Position numbers and translations under genes: made by a program. 8,296 bases of DNA from PWVB01 sp964530185 (GTDB lineage Bacteria > Chloroflexota > Anaerolineae > B4-G1 > SLSP01), in assembly GCA_964530185.1 (NCBI GenBank), contig CAZHBB010000124.1, forward strand, positions 1 through 8,296, in the 5' to 3' direction. The notes under the pieces are model-generated. The model was not told the DNA's origin. It ran no database searches and saw only the letters and a list, made by a program, of their open reading frames with translations. Of the stretch, positions 1 through 5,724 are shown piece by piece (positions within the stretch are counted from its first letter, which is position 1; each line of letters starts with the position of its first letter).

Positions 1-186
1 TATCGCCGTCACTTCCTCGGGCAGACGCTGTCTGTGCTGTGGGAGCGACAGAACGAACGAGGGGAATGGGTAGGGCTCAGCGACAACTACCTGGAGATCA
101 GGACCATGAGCGGCGAGAACTTACACAACAAAATTACTCCGATTCTTCTTAGCGAGGAAATCGACGGCCACCTGGTAGGCAGGTAA
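1..186 (+). CDS. mtaB: MiaB/MtaB-type tRNA methylthiotransferase, C-terminal fragment
   Basis: This is the last 61 codons of a gene that begins before the window; the stop is TAA at 184-186. The readable end contains FLGQTLSVLWE followed by GLSDNYLEI and ENLHNKITPILL. This resembles the C-terminal TRAM region of MtaB, the radical SAM enzyme that converts t6A37 to ms2t6A37 in tRNA; in that family the end reads roughly FLG-x-VLWE, then GLTDNY, then a short beta hairpin. The radical SAM and methylthiotransferase domains with their Fe-S cysteines would lie upstream, so the call rests on about 60 residues. MiaB or RimO relatives share the TRAM layout, but the GLSDNY-type motif favours MtaB. The gene has the same orientation as the secreted-protein genes that follow, but palindromes and a 135-base gap suggest a separate transcription unit. 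Confidence 0.65.
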   Translation, partial: YRRHFLGQTLSVLWERQNERGEWVGLSDNYLEIRTMSGENLHNKITPILLSEEIDGHLVGR

Positions 187-244
187 GCTGCATCTTATCA
201 GGGACTCAGAACATCCTTCATAACCAGGGCACCTTGCGGGAACG

Positions 245-269
245 ACCACGTGTGGTAACCTAAGGTTAC
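245..269. promoter_or_regulatory. two overlapping palindromes upstream of the first secreted-protein gene
   Basis: ACCAC-GT-GTGGT (245-256) is a perfect dyad. It overlaps by two bases a second perfect dyad, GTAACCT-A-AGGTTAC (255-269). They sit 53 bases before the start at 322. A weak sigma70-like -35 candidate (TTGAAG, 274-279) lies just downstream. This arrangement fits an operator for one or two dimeric regulators. The regulator is unknown, and a hairpin in the preceding transcript is an alternative. Confidence 0.4.
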
Positions 270-307
270 AAAATTGAAGTGTTGCAGGCTGTACCCAATT
301 ATGTGAT

Positions 308-314
308 AAAGGAG
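308..314 (+). promoter_or_regulatory. ribosome binding site for the first secreted-protein gene
   Basis: AAAGGAG ends 7 bases before the ATG at 322, a near-ideal Shine-Dalgarno spacing. It supports this start, which is directly followed by a plausible export signal. Confidence 0.75.
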
Positions 315-321
315 TCGAAAT

Positions 322-1806
322 ATGAAACACCATCACGGACTTGCGCCGTATGCGTTGGTGGTGACAGCAACCGTGGCTCTGGTGGCGCTCTTGGTGGGTG
401 TGCTGTGGGCAACCTCACAGAGCGTCGCGGCGGTCGTTGAGCCTCCCCTCACCAATTCGCACAAGATGGTCTCCCCGCAACAGATCCTCCCTGGTAGGAC
501 AACCGAACTCGCCTACCAGATCGTGTTGACGAACTCTGATCTCACGGATGATACCAACGTCCAGGTCGTCGACACATTGCCTGCCGGTGTCAGCTATATC
601 CCGGGTAGTGCCCGCGTATGGCCAGAGGGATCAGGATACGGGGACCCGGACCTCGATAGCCTGCGGGTCATCACATTCACTGTGTTCAAGGTGCCCAGCG
701 CCACCGCTGGTCAACCTGTGACCCTTGAATTCAAGGCTGAGGTGGATGGAGCGTCGCTCGCCCCGGGGAGTGTAGTGACCAATACCGCCGTCATCAGCGA
801 TGCTACCGCGGTCTTAAGCCGCTCCGCCGTCGTGACGGTGAGCGATTACCACCTGGTGTACTTCCCCCTTATCATGAGGCGCTGGCCACCTGTCCCCTAT
901 CCGCCTGTCCTGACACTGGAGAGCAATGATGGGCGTGGGAATTACACTCTGTCTTGGACCTACCCTTACACAGATCTTATCCCAAGCTCCTACGAACTGC
1001 AGGAGGATGATGATCCCAACTTCGTGAATGCACCCAGTCCAGTAGCGGCAACATCACCCAAGACCTTCACGGACAAGCCAGTCGGCACCTACTACTATCG
1101 TGTGCGGGGCGTCAATAGCTATGGCCCGGGTGAGTGGAGCAATGTGGTGGTCGTGGAGCACAGTGGGTACTATGACGATTTCTCTGACGCCGGCAGCGGC
1201 TGGCCTCGCAAGGTCTACAAGGAAGGCGACCGCTCAGTCTTTGACGTGAGCTATGAGAACGGATCTTACCGTGCCAAGATCATGCTGAATACCCAGGGAC
1301 TGAATAACTATCGCATGGGACGAGTCAAGGCCCCTTGGAGCAACCCGTACAACGCTTACGTCGTAGAGGTGAATCATCGTTTTGCGCGGGCCGAGGACCA
1401 ACTTGCTGATCCGACCGGAGGTAAAGCGGGGTTGATCTTTGGCGCCAAGAGCGACTTCTCAACGATATTCGTCCTGGAATGGAATTTCGAGGGCAACTGC
1501 GCGGTGACCAAATACAAGAACATCGGTGGCGACGTGATTGACGTCCGAGGTGTGCTTGGGTCGGCGACATACTATAAGTACTGGGGATCCTGTGCAGCGC
1601 ATGGCTGGTACGCCGATACCCCGCAGAACTTTGCGAAGGTCGAGGTGAACGGCAACCGAGCGACGGTGTACATAAACGGACAGAAACTCACCACCTTCAC
1701 GGATTCCGATCTGGGTGGAATGCACCAGGTGGGGCTCATCTCAGGCTCGTGGGAACGGACCCCGGTAGAGAACCGGTTCGACGACTTCTCAGTGACGCCG
1801 CAGTGA
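322..1806 (+). CDS. exported multidomain protein: DUF11-like repeat, FN3-like domain, C-terminal beta-sandwich
   Basis: The 494-residue protein starts with an N-terminal signal or anchor segment: a short basic/His stretch, then a hydrophobic run at residues 11-30, with a possible cleavage site around AVA/AVV at 36-39. Residues about 46-175 look like a DUF11-type Ig-like repeat (DTLPAGVSYIPGSA at 84-97, GSVVTNTAVIS at 149-159). Residues 176-188 hold the hinge YHLVYFPLIMRRW. Residues about 193-280 look like fibronectin type III (YYYRVRGVNSYGPGEWSN). Residues about 284-494 form a LamG/DUF1080-like beta-sandwich, starting DDFSDAGSGW, with LIFGA, VYINGQKL and a final FDDFSV. Cys393 and Cys424 could form a disulfide outside the cell. 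The C-terminal domain is homologous to that of the next gene. No catalytic residues are recognised; a cell-surface adhesion or carbohydrate-binding role is an inference. The spacing to the next gene (114 bases) contains hairpins. Confidence 0.85.
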   Translation: MKHHHGLAPYALVVTATVALVALLVGVLWATSQSVAAVVEPPLTNSHKMVSPQQILPGRTTELAYQIVLTNSDLTDDTNVQVVDTLPAGVSYIPGSARVWPEGSGYGDPDLDSLRVITFTVFKVPSATAGQPVTLEFKAEVDGASLAPGSVVTNTAVISDATAVLSRSAVVTVSDYHLVYFPLIMRRWPPVPYPPVLTLESNDGRGNYTLSWTYPYTDLIPSSYELQEDDDPNFVNAPSPVAATSPKTFTDKPVGTYYYRVRGVNSYGPGEWSNVVVVEHSGYYDDFSDAGSGWPRKVYKEGDRSVFDVSYENGSYRAKIMLNTQGLNNYRMGRVKAPWSNPYNAYVVEVNHRFARAEDQLADPTGGKAGLIFGAKSDFSTIFVLEWNFEGNCAVTKYKNIGGDVIDVRGVLGSATYYKYWGSCAAHGWYADTPQNFAKVEVNGNRATVYINGQKLTTFTDSDLGGMHQVGLISGSWERTPVENRFDDFSVTPQ

Positions 1807-1817
1807 TCTGAGGACAT

Positions 1818-1845
1818 GACAGGGAGGGAGAACCCCCTCCCTGTC
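1818..1845 (+). terminator. 11-bp perfect hairpin after the first secreted-protein gene
   Basis: Positions 1818-1828 (GACAGGGAGGG) pair perfectly with 1835-1845 around a 6-base loop, 12 bases after the stop at 1806. A pyrimidine-rich stretch follows, but there is no clear T run, so it is either a weak intrinsic terminator or attenuator, or an mRNA 3'-end stabiliser between two related genes. A second stem (1845-1851 with 1866-1872) overlaps it by one base. Confidence 0.5.
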
Positions 1846-1908
1846 TCTGTCTCCGCGGGGAATCGGACAGAGTTTCATGTCGGTTCCCTTGTGCGCGGGC
1901 GACACAAG

Positions 1909-1917
1909 AAAGGGGGG
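1909..1917 (+). promoter_or_regulatory. ribosome binding site fixing the start of the second secreted-protein gene
   Basis: AAAGGGGGG lies 3 bases before the ATG at 1921 if counted to its last G; the usable AAGGGG core gives about 5-6 bases. It decides for the 1921 start over the in-frame ATG at 1816, which lies next to the foot of a strong hairpin and would put 35 non-signal residues before the export signal. Confidence 0.65.
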
Positions 1918-1920
1918 ACA

Positions 1921-3321
1921 ATGCGCAGAAGTGTGCTCGTGGGGCTGGCAACTACATTCGCTGTAATGCTTCTGCTTATGGTGGTGACAATCGGGCCAGG
2001 ACGTGCCATGTCCCGCTCGAACGGCTCAGATCAGTGGACTGTCGTATTCTCGGATACTTTTTCGCTGAGCCAGGATGCCTGGACTATTATGGACGTGTCT
2101 GGTTCGGGCTACCAGTGGGGCAGGACAACGTACACCAGTGCGCTGGGCGTCCAAGACGAGGGCCTGTGGGCTGCGGGCGGCGGTTCCTCTGGCAGCACGC
2201 AGTCATGGTTCACCGGTACATACACAAACAACATGGCCACGCTGGCGATGGCCGGCCCGTTCACGCTGACACAAGCCACGACGGCTATCAGCCTGACCTT
2301 CGGAGTGTTTAACGAGTTAGCAGCCGGTGACAGTCTCTCTGTAGCATTGTCCACCGATGGCTCGGCCCCACTGGATGCGTGGTATGAGGTACCCATCAGT
2401 ACGACATGGCAGGAGATCGGGGTAGCGACGGGAGGCCTCCCACTGCAAACACCGCTCTGGATCCTCCTGCGATTCATCAGCGATGGCACTGACGTGGCCC
2501 GTGGTCCCCTTGTCGATGACATAGCACTCCAGGTGAGAGTACGCTACGACATCTACATGCCTCTGATCAGAAAGGATCCTACACCGACCCCGATCCCGGT
2601 CTACTTCGATGACTTCTCCGATCCGGCAAGTGGCTGGCACACGGGATGGGCCCAGAGGCCTGTTGACCCTCCGTACGTTGACTATTATGGCAACTACCAT
2701 GAAGAGGGGACGTTGGAGAACGTAGCCCAGATGAGCTACGGCGATGGACATTACCGCATCTATATCCCAATGGACTACAGAGGATGGGGGGATATCGATA
2801 CCTGGTTCGTATGGCCGGCTGAGGTTGCACCTCTCCCCGCCGCATACTATCCCCTACCAGACCACTACTGCATCACAGCTCGGGCGAGGTTTGTGACTTC
2901 GCAGGACTACTCGCCCTGGTGGGCCCACTGGGGGATTGTATTTGGGGCCAATGCCAGCCTCAGCGAGATCTACACCTTCCAGATCAACGCTAACCACTAC
3001 ATGGGGGTCGTTGGCTTCCACAACTATACCTATCCTGGGGATCGTTGTGCGGACTGCGGGCATGACATCGAATGGCCCATGTATAACTGGCATCAGGTTG
3101 ATCACATTAATCCGGCCTACCAGTACAACACGCTAAGGGTGGAGGTTGCCGGCAGTACAGCGTACTTCTATGTGAACGGGGTGAAAATGTGGACCACGCA
3201 CAACTATGTCGCCTCCATGCCAAGAGCTCACATTGGGCTCATCGGAGGCGACTTCGAGGTCACCCCAGTGGAGATTGAGTTTGACTACTTCCGCTATGAA
3301 CCCTATTGTGGCAGCCCTTGA
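1921..3321 (+). CDS. exported two-domain protein, tandem paralog of the preceding gene in its C-terminal half
   Basis: The 466-residue protein starts MRRSVLVGLA and has a hydrophobic run to about residue 25, ending in GPGRAM, a plausible signal peptide with an Ala-containing cleavage region. Residues about 40-207 are a jelly-roll/MAM-like or choice-of-anchor-type beta-sandwich (GSGYQWGRTT, FTLTQATTAISLTF, ending GPLVDDIAL). Residues 209-218 are the hinge YDIYMPLIRK, followed by a Thr/Pro linker. Residues about 228-466 are a beta-sandwich homologous to the C-terminal domain of the previous protein: DDFSDPASGW, GHYRIYI, GIVFGA, RVEVAGSTAYFYVNG, HIGLIGG and VEIEFDYF. It is rich in Trp and Tyr, as carbohydrate-binding sandwiches often are. 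A CADC pair (376-379) is an insertion-specific feature that could be a disulfide or a metal site. No catalytic motif is evident. Its TGA stop overlaps the likely TTG start of the membrane-protein gene, so the two are probably cotranscribed. Confidence 0.85.
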   Translation: MRRSVLVGLATTFAVMLLLMVVTIGPGRAMSRSNGSDQWTVVFSDTFSLSQDAWTIMDVSGSGYQWGRTTYTSALGVQDEGLWAAGGGSSGSTQSWFTGTYTNNMATLAMAGPFTLTQATTAISLTFGVFNELAAGDSLSVALSTDGSAPLDAWYEVPISTTWQEIGVATGGLPLQTPLWILLRFISDGTDVARGPLVDDIALQVRVRYDIYMPLIRKDPTPTPIPVYFDDFSDPASGWHTGWAQRPVDPPYVDYYGNYHEEGTLENVAQMSYGDGHYRIYIPMDYRGWGDIDTWFVWPAEVAPLPAAYYPLPDHYCITARARFVTSQDYSPWWAHWGIVFGANASLSEIYTFQINANHYMGVVGFHNYTYPGDRCADCGHDIEWPMYNWHQVDHINPAYQYNTLRVEVAGSTAYFYVNGVKMWTTHNYVASMPRAHIGLIGGDFEVTPVEIEFDYFRYEPYCGSP

Positions 3322-4274
3322 GTTCCTTGAATAAAGGCTCGCTGACCAGCCTGGTCCGTATCGCGCTCAGCCTGCTGGCCCTCGCGATCCTGTTCCAACA
3401 GGTGGGGGGCCGGCAGGTGTGGCAGGTGTTGCGTGACGCCAGGGCTGAGCTATTGGTCGCCGGCTGGCTACTGTTCCTCGTCGGTATCCTCATCCGAGCC
3501 CTGCGTTGGCGTGTGCTGCTCTACGGGCTGGGGCTGCGCCCCTCGTTCTGGGTCCTCCTCAAACTGTACCTGATTGGGGGCTTCTTCAACACGTTTCTGC
3601 CCTCAGGATTCGGTGGGGATGTGATCCGCGTGCTGGAGATCGCACAGAGCCAGGGAGACCGTGCAGCAGCTCTGGGTACCGTCTTGGTGGACCGCATGGC
3701 AGGAATCCTGGCCCTCCTTGCCCTTGGACTGATCGTGGTTCCCTTTGTGCCAGGCCTCCCAATAGGGCTGGCCCTCGGCTTCGCAGCGATAGCATGTGTG
3801 GGGCTGCTGGCAGGTATACTTGTGCTCGACGGTCGTTTGCTGCGACGGCTGAGCCGCTGGCTGCCAGACAGACTCTCTGTGTCCGGACGTGGCAAGCTGG
3901 CTCTTGTGTACGCGGCCGTGACGGGAAGTGGAGCGAAAGCTGTTGTCCAGGCACTGGGCCTCTCTCTCTTATTCAACTTGGTCAACATCCTGGTCTATTG
4001 GCTGTGCGCCCAGGCGGTCAGTATCCACCTCGAGCTCTCCTTCTATTTTGTGGCGGTACCGTTGCTCTCACTCTCTCTCCTGCTGCCTATCTCAGTGGGT
4101 GGTCTGGGTGCACGGGATTGGGTAGCCCAGTGGCTCCTCGCCCCGATGGCGATCCCCAATGCTGCCACTGCTGCCTGGACGCTGGGTTACTGGGCCGTGA
4201 CGGCCGTCGCCGGGTTGGTTGGAGGCCTATTATACCTCGCCGAGGGCGGACGCGGGCTGTTGCAGCGGGTATGA
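3318..4274 (+). CDS. flippase-like / lysylphosphatidylglycerol synthase TM-family integral membrane protein
   Basis: This is a polytopic membrane protein with about 8 hydrophobic segments and no soluble domain, about 318 residues, the usual size for the stand-alone LPG_synthase_TM (UPF0104/AglD2, PF03706) family. Hallmarks are RALRWRVLL after the second segment, FFNTFLPSGFGGDVIR at residues 89-104, VLVDR at 122-126, and GGLGARD at 261-267 near the C-terminus. Stand-alone members are thought to act on lipid-linked substrates, but their reactions are mostly unknown. The aminoacyl-transferase domain of MprF is absent, so lysyl-PG synthesis is not implied. The start is uncertain: TTG codons occur at 3306, 3318 and 3327, none with a good Shine-Dalgarno. 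I chose 3318 because TTGA forms a 4-base stop/start overlap with the preceding gene, typical of translational coupling. The context (two exported proteins) suggests an envelope or glycan role. Confidence 0.85.
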   Translation: MSSLNKGSLTSLVRIALSLLALAILFQQVGGRQVWQVLRDARAELLVAGWLLFLVGILIRALRWRVLLYGLGLRPSFWVLLKLYLIGGFFNTFLPSGFGGDVIRVLEIAQSQGDRAAALGTVLVDRMAGILALLALGLIVVPFVPGLPIGLALGFAAIACVGLLAGILVLDGRLLRRLSRWLPDRLSVSGRGKLALVYAAVTGSGAKAVVQALGLSLLFNLVNILVYWLCAQAVSIHLELSFYFVAVPLLSLSLLLPISVGGLGARDWVAQWLLAPMAIPNAATAAWTLGYWAVTAVAGLVGGLLYLAEGGRGLLQRV

Positions 4275-4282
4275 CTATCGTC

Positions 4283-4411
4283 GCCGTCTGAACCGGATAC
4301 CCTGGTAACACCTGAGAGGATCAGTCTAACTAAGATAGAAGCGAGATACGGGAGGACACCTGACGTGTCACCAGTATCCCGCGTGGCACCGAGGCCTTAC
4401 CCTCAGACGGC
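4283..4411 (+). other. spacer with nested inverted repeats, possible structured leader RNA or small MITE-like element
   Basis: The 4275-4488 spacer has no plausible gene. GCCGTCTGA (4283-4291) is the perfect reverse complement of 4403-4411. Nested inside, GGATAC (4295-4300) pairs with 4374-4379, TGGT (4303-4306) with 4370-4373, and ACAC (4308-4311) with 4365-4368. Local stems CTGA/TCAG (4312-4315/4321-4324) and GACAC/GTGTC (4355-4359/4365-4369) also exist; the last competes with the long-range ACAC pairing. The octamer ACACCTGA occurs at both 4308 and 4356. It matches no riboswitch class I can recognise. It may be a leader of the URO-D-like gene, the 3' end of the upstream transcript, or a miniature element with 9-base terminal repeats (no target duplication seen). 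Confidence 0.4.
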
Positions 4412-4453
4412 TGCTCCAGGTCAGCCTGCAAAACCTCTCCACACAACGCTCAC

Positions 4454-4482
4454 TTGACCTTCAGTCGATTCCATGGTACACG
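4454..4482 (+). promoter_or_regulatory. weak candidate promoter before the URO-D-like gene
   Basis: TTGACC (4454-4459) is a good -35-like hexamer (5 of 6 to TTGACA). Seventeen bases downstream lies TACACG (4477-4482), a poor -10 with 3 of 6 matches. If used, transcription would begin near the ATG at 4489. The gene also lacks a clear Shine-Dalgarno, so a leaderless mRNA is possible. Confidence 0.25.
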
Positions 4483-4488
4483 ACGGGC

Positions 4489-5634
4489 ATGATGATGACC
4501 CGACGCCAGCGTCTCATGGCCACCCTGCGCGGCGAGCCTGTCGACCGTCCCGCAGTCAACTTCTACGAGATCGGCGGCTGGGTCCTCGACCCCGATGATC
4601 CTGACCCCTTTAACGTCTGTAACGGACCTAGCTGGCGCGAGCTCATTCAGTTGGCGGAAAGCGCCACGGACTTGATCCGTATGATGACCCCTGAAGCCCA
4701 TCCCACGTCGGACAATCCGGTAGATACGATCAGACACGTCGAGACAATTGACCAGGGCGACAAACGGTTCACACGGACTGTTCTGCAAGTGGGAAACAAG
4801 ACCTTAAGCTCAACCACGAGGCGCGATAGAGACGTCGCCACCTCCTGGACCATTGAGCCTTTATTGAAAGGGCCTGAGGATCTGGATCTCTACCTGTCAC
4901 TACCCGCAGAGATCTTTGCGTACACGTATGACGTGGCGCCGCTGCAGAAGGCTGAGGAGGCTCTGGGCGACGCAGGCATCGTAATGGTCGACGTGGCGGA
5001 TCCCCTGTGCCGCGCGGCCTCCCTTTTTGATCTCGAGATGTACACCATCGTTGCACTCACGGAACCCCTTCGTTTCCACGCGCTCCTGGAGAAACTGGCG
5101 CCTTCCACGTACGCCATGGTCACCGCTGTATGCGAGCGCTTTCCAGGACACTTATGGCGCATTGTGGGATCCGAGTACGCCTCAGATCCGCTTCTACCTC
5201 CCCGTCTCTATCGCGAGTATGAGGTCCGGTATACTCAACCGATCGTGACCACCATTCAACAGTCAGGGGGATTCGCTCGTCTGCACTCTCACGGGCGGCT
5301 CCGCCGGATACTTCCGGATATCAGGGAGATGGGGGTCGATGGCCTGGATCCAATCGAGCCCCCACCGCAGGGCGATATGACGCTGGAGGAAGTGCAGGCC
5401 CAAATCGGTGCGCAGACTGTCCTCTTTGGAAATATCGAGGTCTCTGAGCTGCAGCAGATGGCACCAGAGACATTCGGGGTACGCGTGCGTGAGGCTGTGC
5501 AACGAGGAAGCACACGGAATGGCCGCGGTTTTGTTCTGATGCCCACCTCGTGCCCGTATGGACGCACGATTTCCGAACGCCTGCTCCAGAACTACAAAAC
5601 GATGATACGAACCGTGGAAACTTGTCGCACATAG
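4489..5634 (+). CDS. uroporphyrinogen decarboxylase (URO-D) superfamily protein, methyltransferase-like
   Basis: The 381-residue protein begins with the superfamily's N-terminal signature TRRQRLMATLRGEPVDRPAV (4-23) and spans a full-length TIM-barrel. Residues 262-292 (from FARLHSHGR to DGLDPIEPPP) fit the barrel strand that carries the metal-binding His-X-Cys in MtaA/CmuA-type methylcobamide:CoM methyltransferases; here it reads His266-Ser-His268. A later Cys355 (PTSCPYG) sits where MtaA has its third Zn ligand. The enzyme is therefore probably not HemE (no heme genes nearby) but a URO-D-like methyl-transfer or corrinoid-linked enzyme of unknown substrate. Three consecutive ATG codons (4489, 4492, 4495) offer alternative starts, and there is no strong ribosome site. 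The gene is preceded by a structured spacer and followed by cfa after 90 bases. The exact function cannot be assigned from the sequence. Confidence 0.8.
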   Translation: MMMTRRQRLMATLRGEPVDRPAVNFYEIGGWVLDPDDPDPFNVCNGPSWRELIQLAESATDLIRMMTPEAHPTSDNPVDTIRHVETIDQGDKRFTRTVLQVGNKTLSSTTRRDRDVATSWTIEPLLKGPEDLDLYLSLPAEIFAYTYDVAPLQKAEEALGDAGIVMVDVADPLCRAASLFDLEMYTIVALTEPLRFHALLEKLAPSTYAMVTAVCERFPGHLWRIVGSEYASDPLLPPRLYREYEVRYTQPIVTTIQQSGGFARLHSHGRLRRILPDIREMGVDGLDPIEPPPQGDMTLEEVQAQIGAQTVLFGNIEVSELQQMAPETFGVRVREAVQRGSTRNGRGFVLMPTSCPYGRTISERLLQNYKTMIRTVETCRT

Positions 5635-5663
5635 GCGAGGAAGCGAAACTCCGCGAAACCGTG

Positions 5664-5669
5664 TAAAAT
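5664..5669 (+). promoter_or_regulatory. candidate -10 element upstream of cfa
   Basis: TAAAAT differs from the TATAAT consensus by one base and lies about 55 bases before the cfa start, in an A/T-rich patch of an otherwise GC-rich spacer (5635-5724). No convincing -35 hexamer occurs 16-18 bases upstream, so an alternative sigma factor or an activator would be needed. Confidence is low. Confidence 0.25.
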
Positions 5670-5711
5670 TGTGGCGTCGTTGTTTGGTGGATCTTCATTA
5701 TCATTAGCGTT

Positions 5712-5719
5712 AGGGAGGG
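5712..5719 (+). promoter_or_regulatory. ribosome binding site of cfa
   Basis: AGGGAGGG precedes two adjacent ATG codons at 5722 and 5725. Spacing from GGAGG is 3 bases to the first and 6 to the second, so the second ATG is the better start. An in-frame GTG at 5671 has no such signal. Confidence 0.7.
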
Positions 5720-5724
5720 ACATG

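Noticed and set aside
1816..1920. Upstream in-frame ATG that would lengthen the second secreted protein by 35 residues
   Set aside because: It lies next to the foot of the 11-bp hairpin, has no good ribosome site, and would put a charged stretch before the signal peptide. ATG 1921 has a strong Shine-Dalgarno.
1325..1951. Several minus-strand open frames antisense to the secreted-protein genes
   Set aside because: They are short, overlapping, rich in Arg/Ser/Pro, lack ribosome sites, and lie opposite well-supported coding sequence.
3506..4291. Long plus-strand open frame (261 codons) overlapping the membrane-protein gene
   Set aside because: It lies in another frame of a GC-rich, hydrophobic gene. 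The product is Cys/Arg/Gly/Pro-rich with no recognisable domain, so it is a compositional shadow.
4283..4411. A definite MITE with 9-base terminal inverted repeats
   Set aside because: No target-site duplication is visible on the flanks and no second copy exists in the window; kept only as an alternative.
4283..4488. Cobalamin or SAM riboswitch before the methyltransferase-like gene
   Set aside because: I could not find the B12-box or the SAM-I conserved core in the spacer, so only an unclassified structure is reported.
5671..5724. GTG start giving cfa 18 extra residues
   Set aside because: There is no ribosome site, the candidate -10 lies just upstream, and the Cfa N-terminus aligns well from the ATG at 5725.
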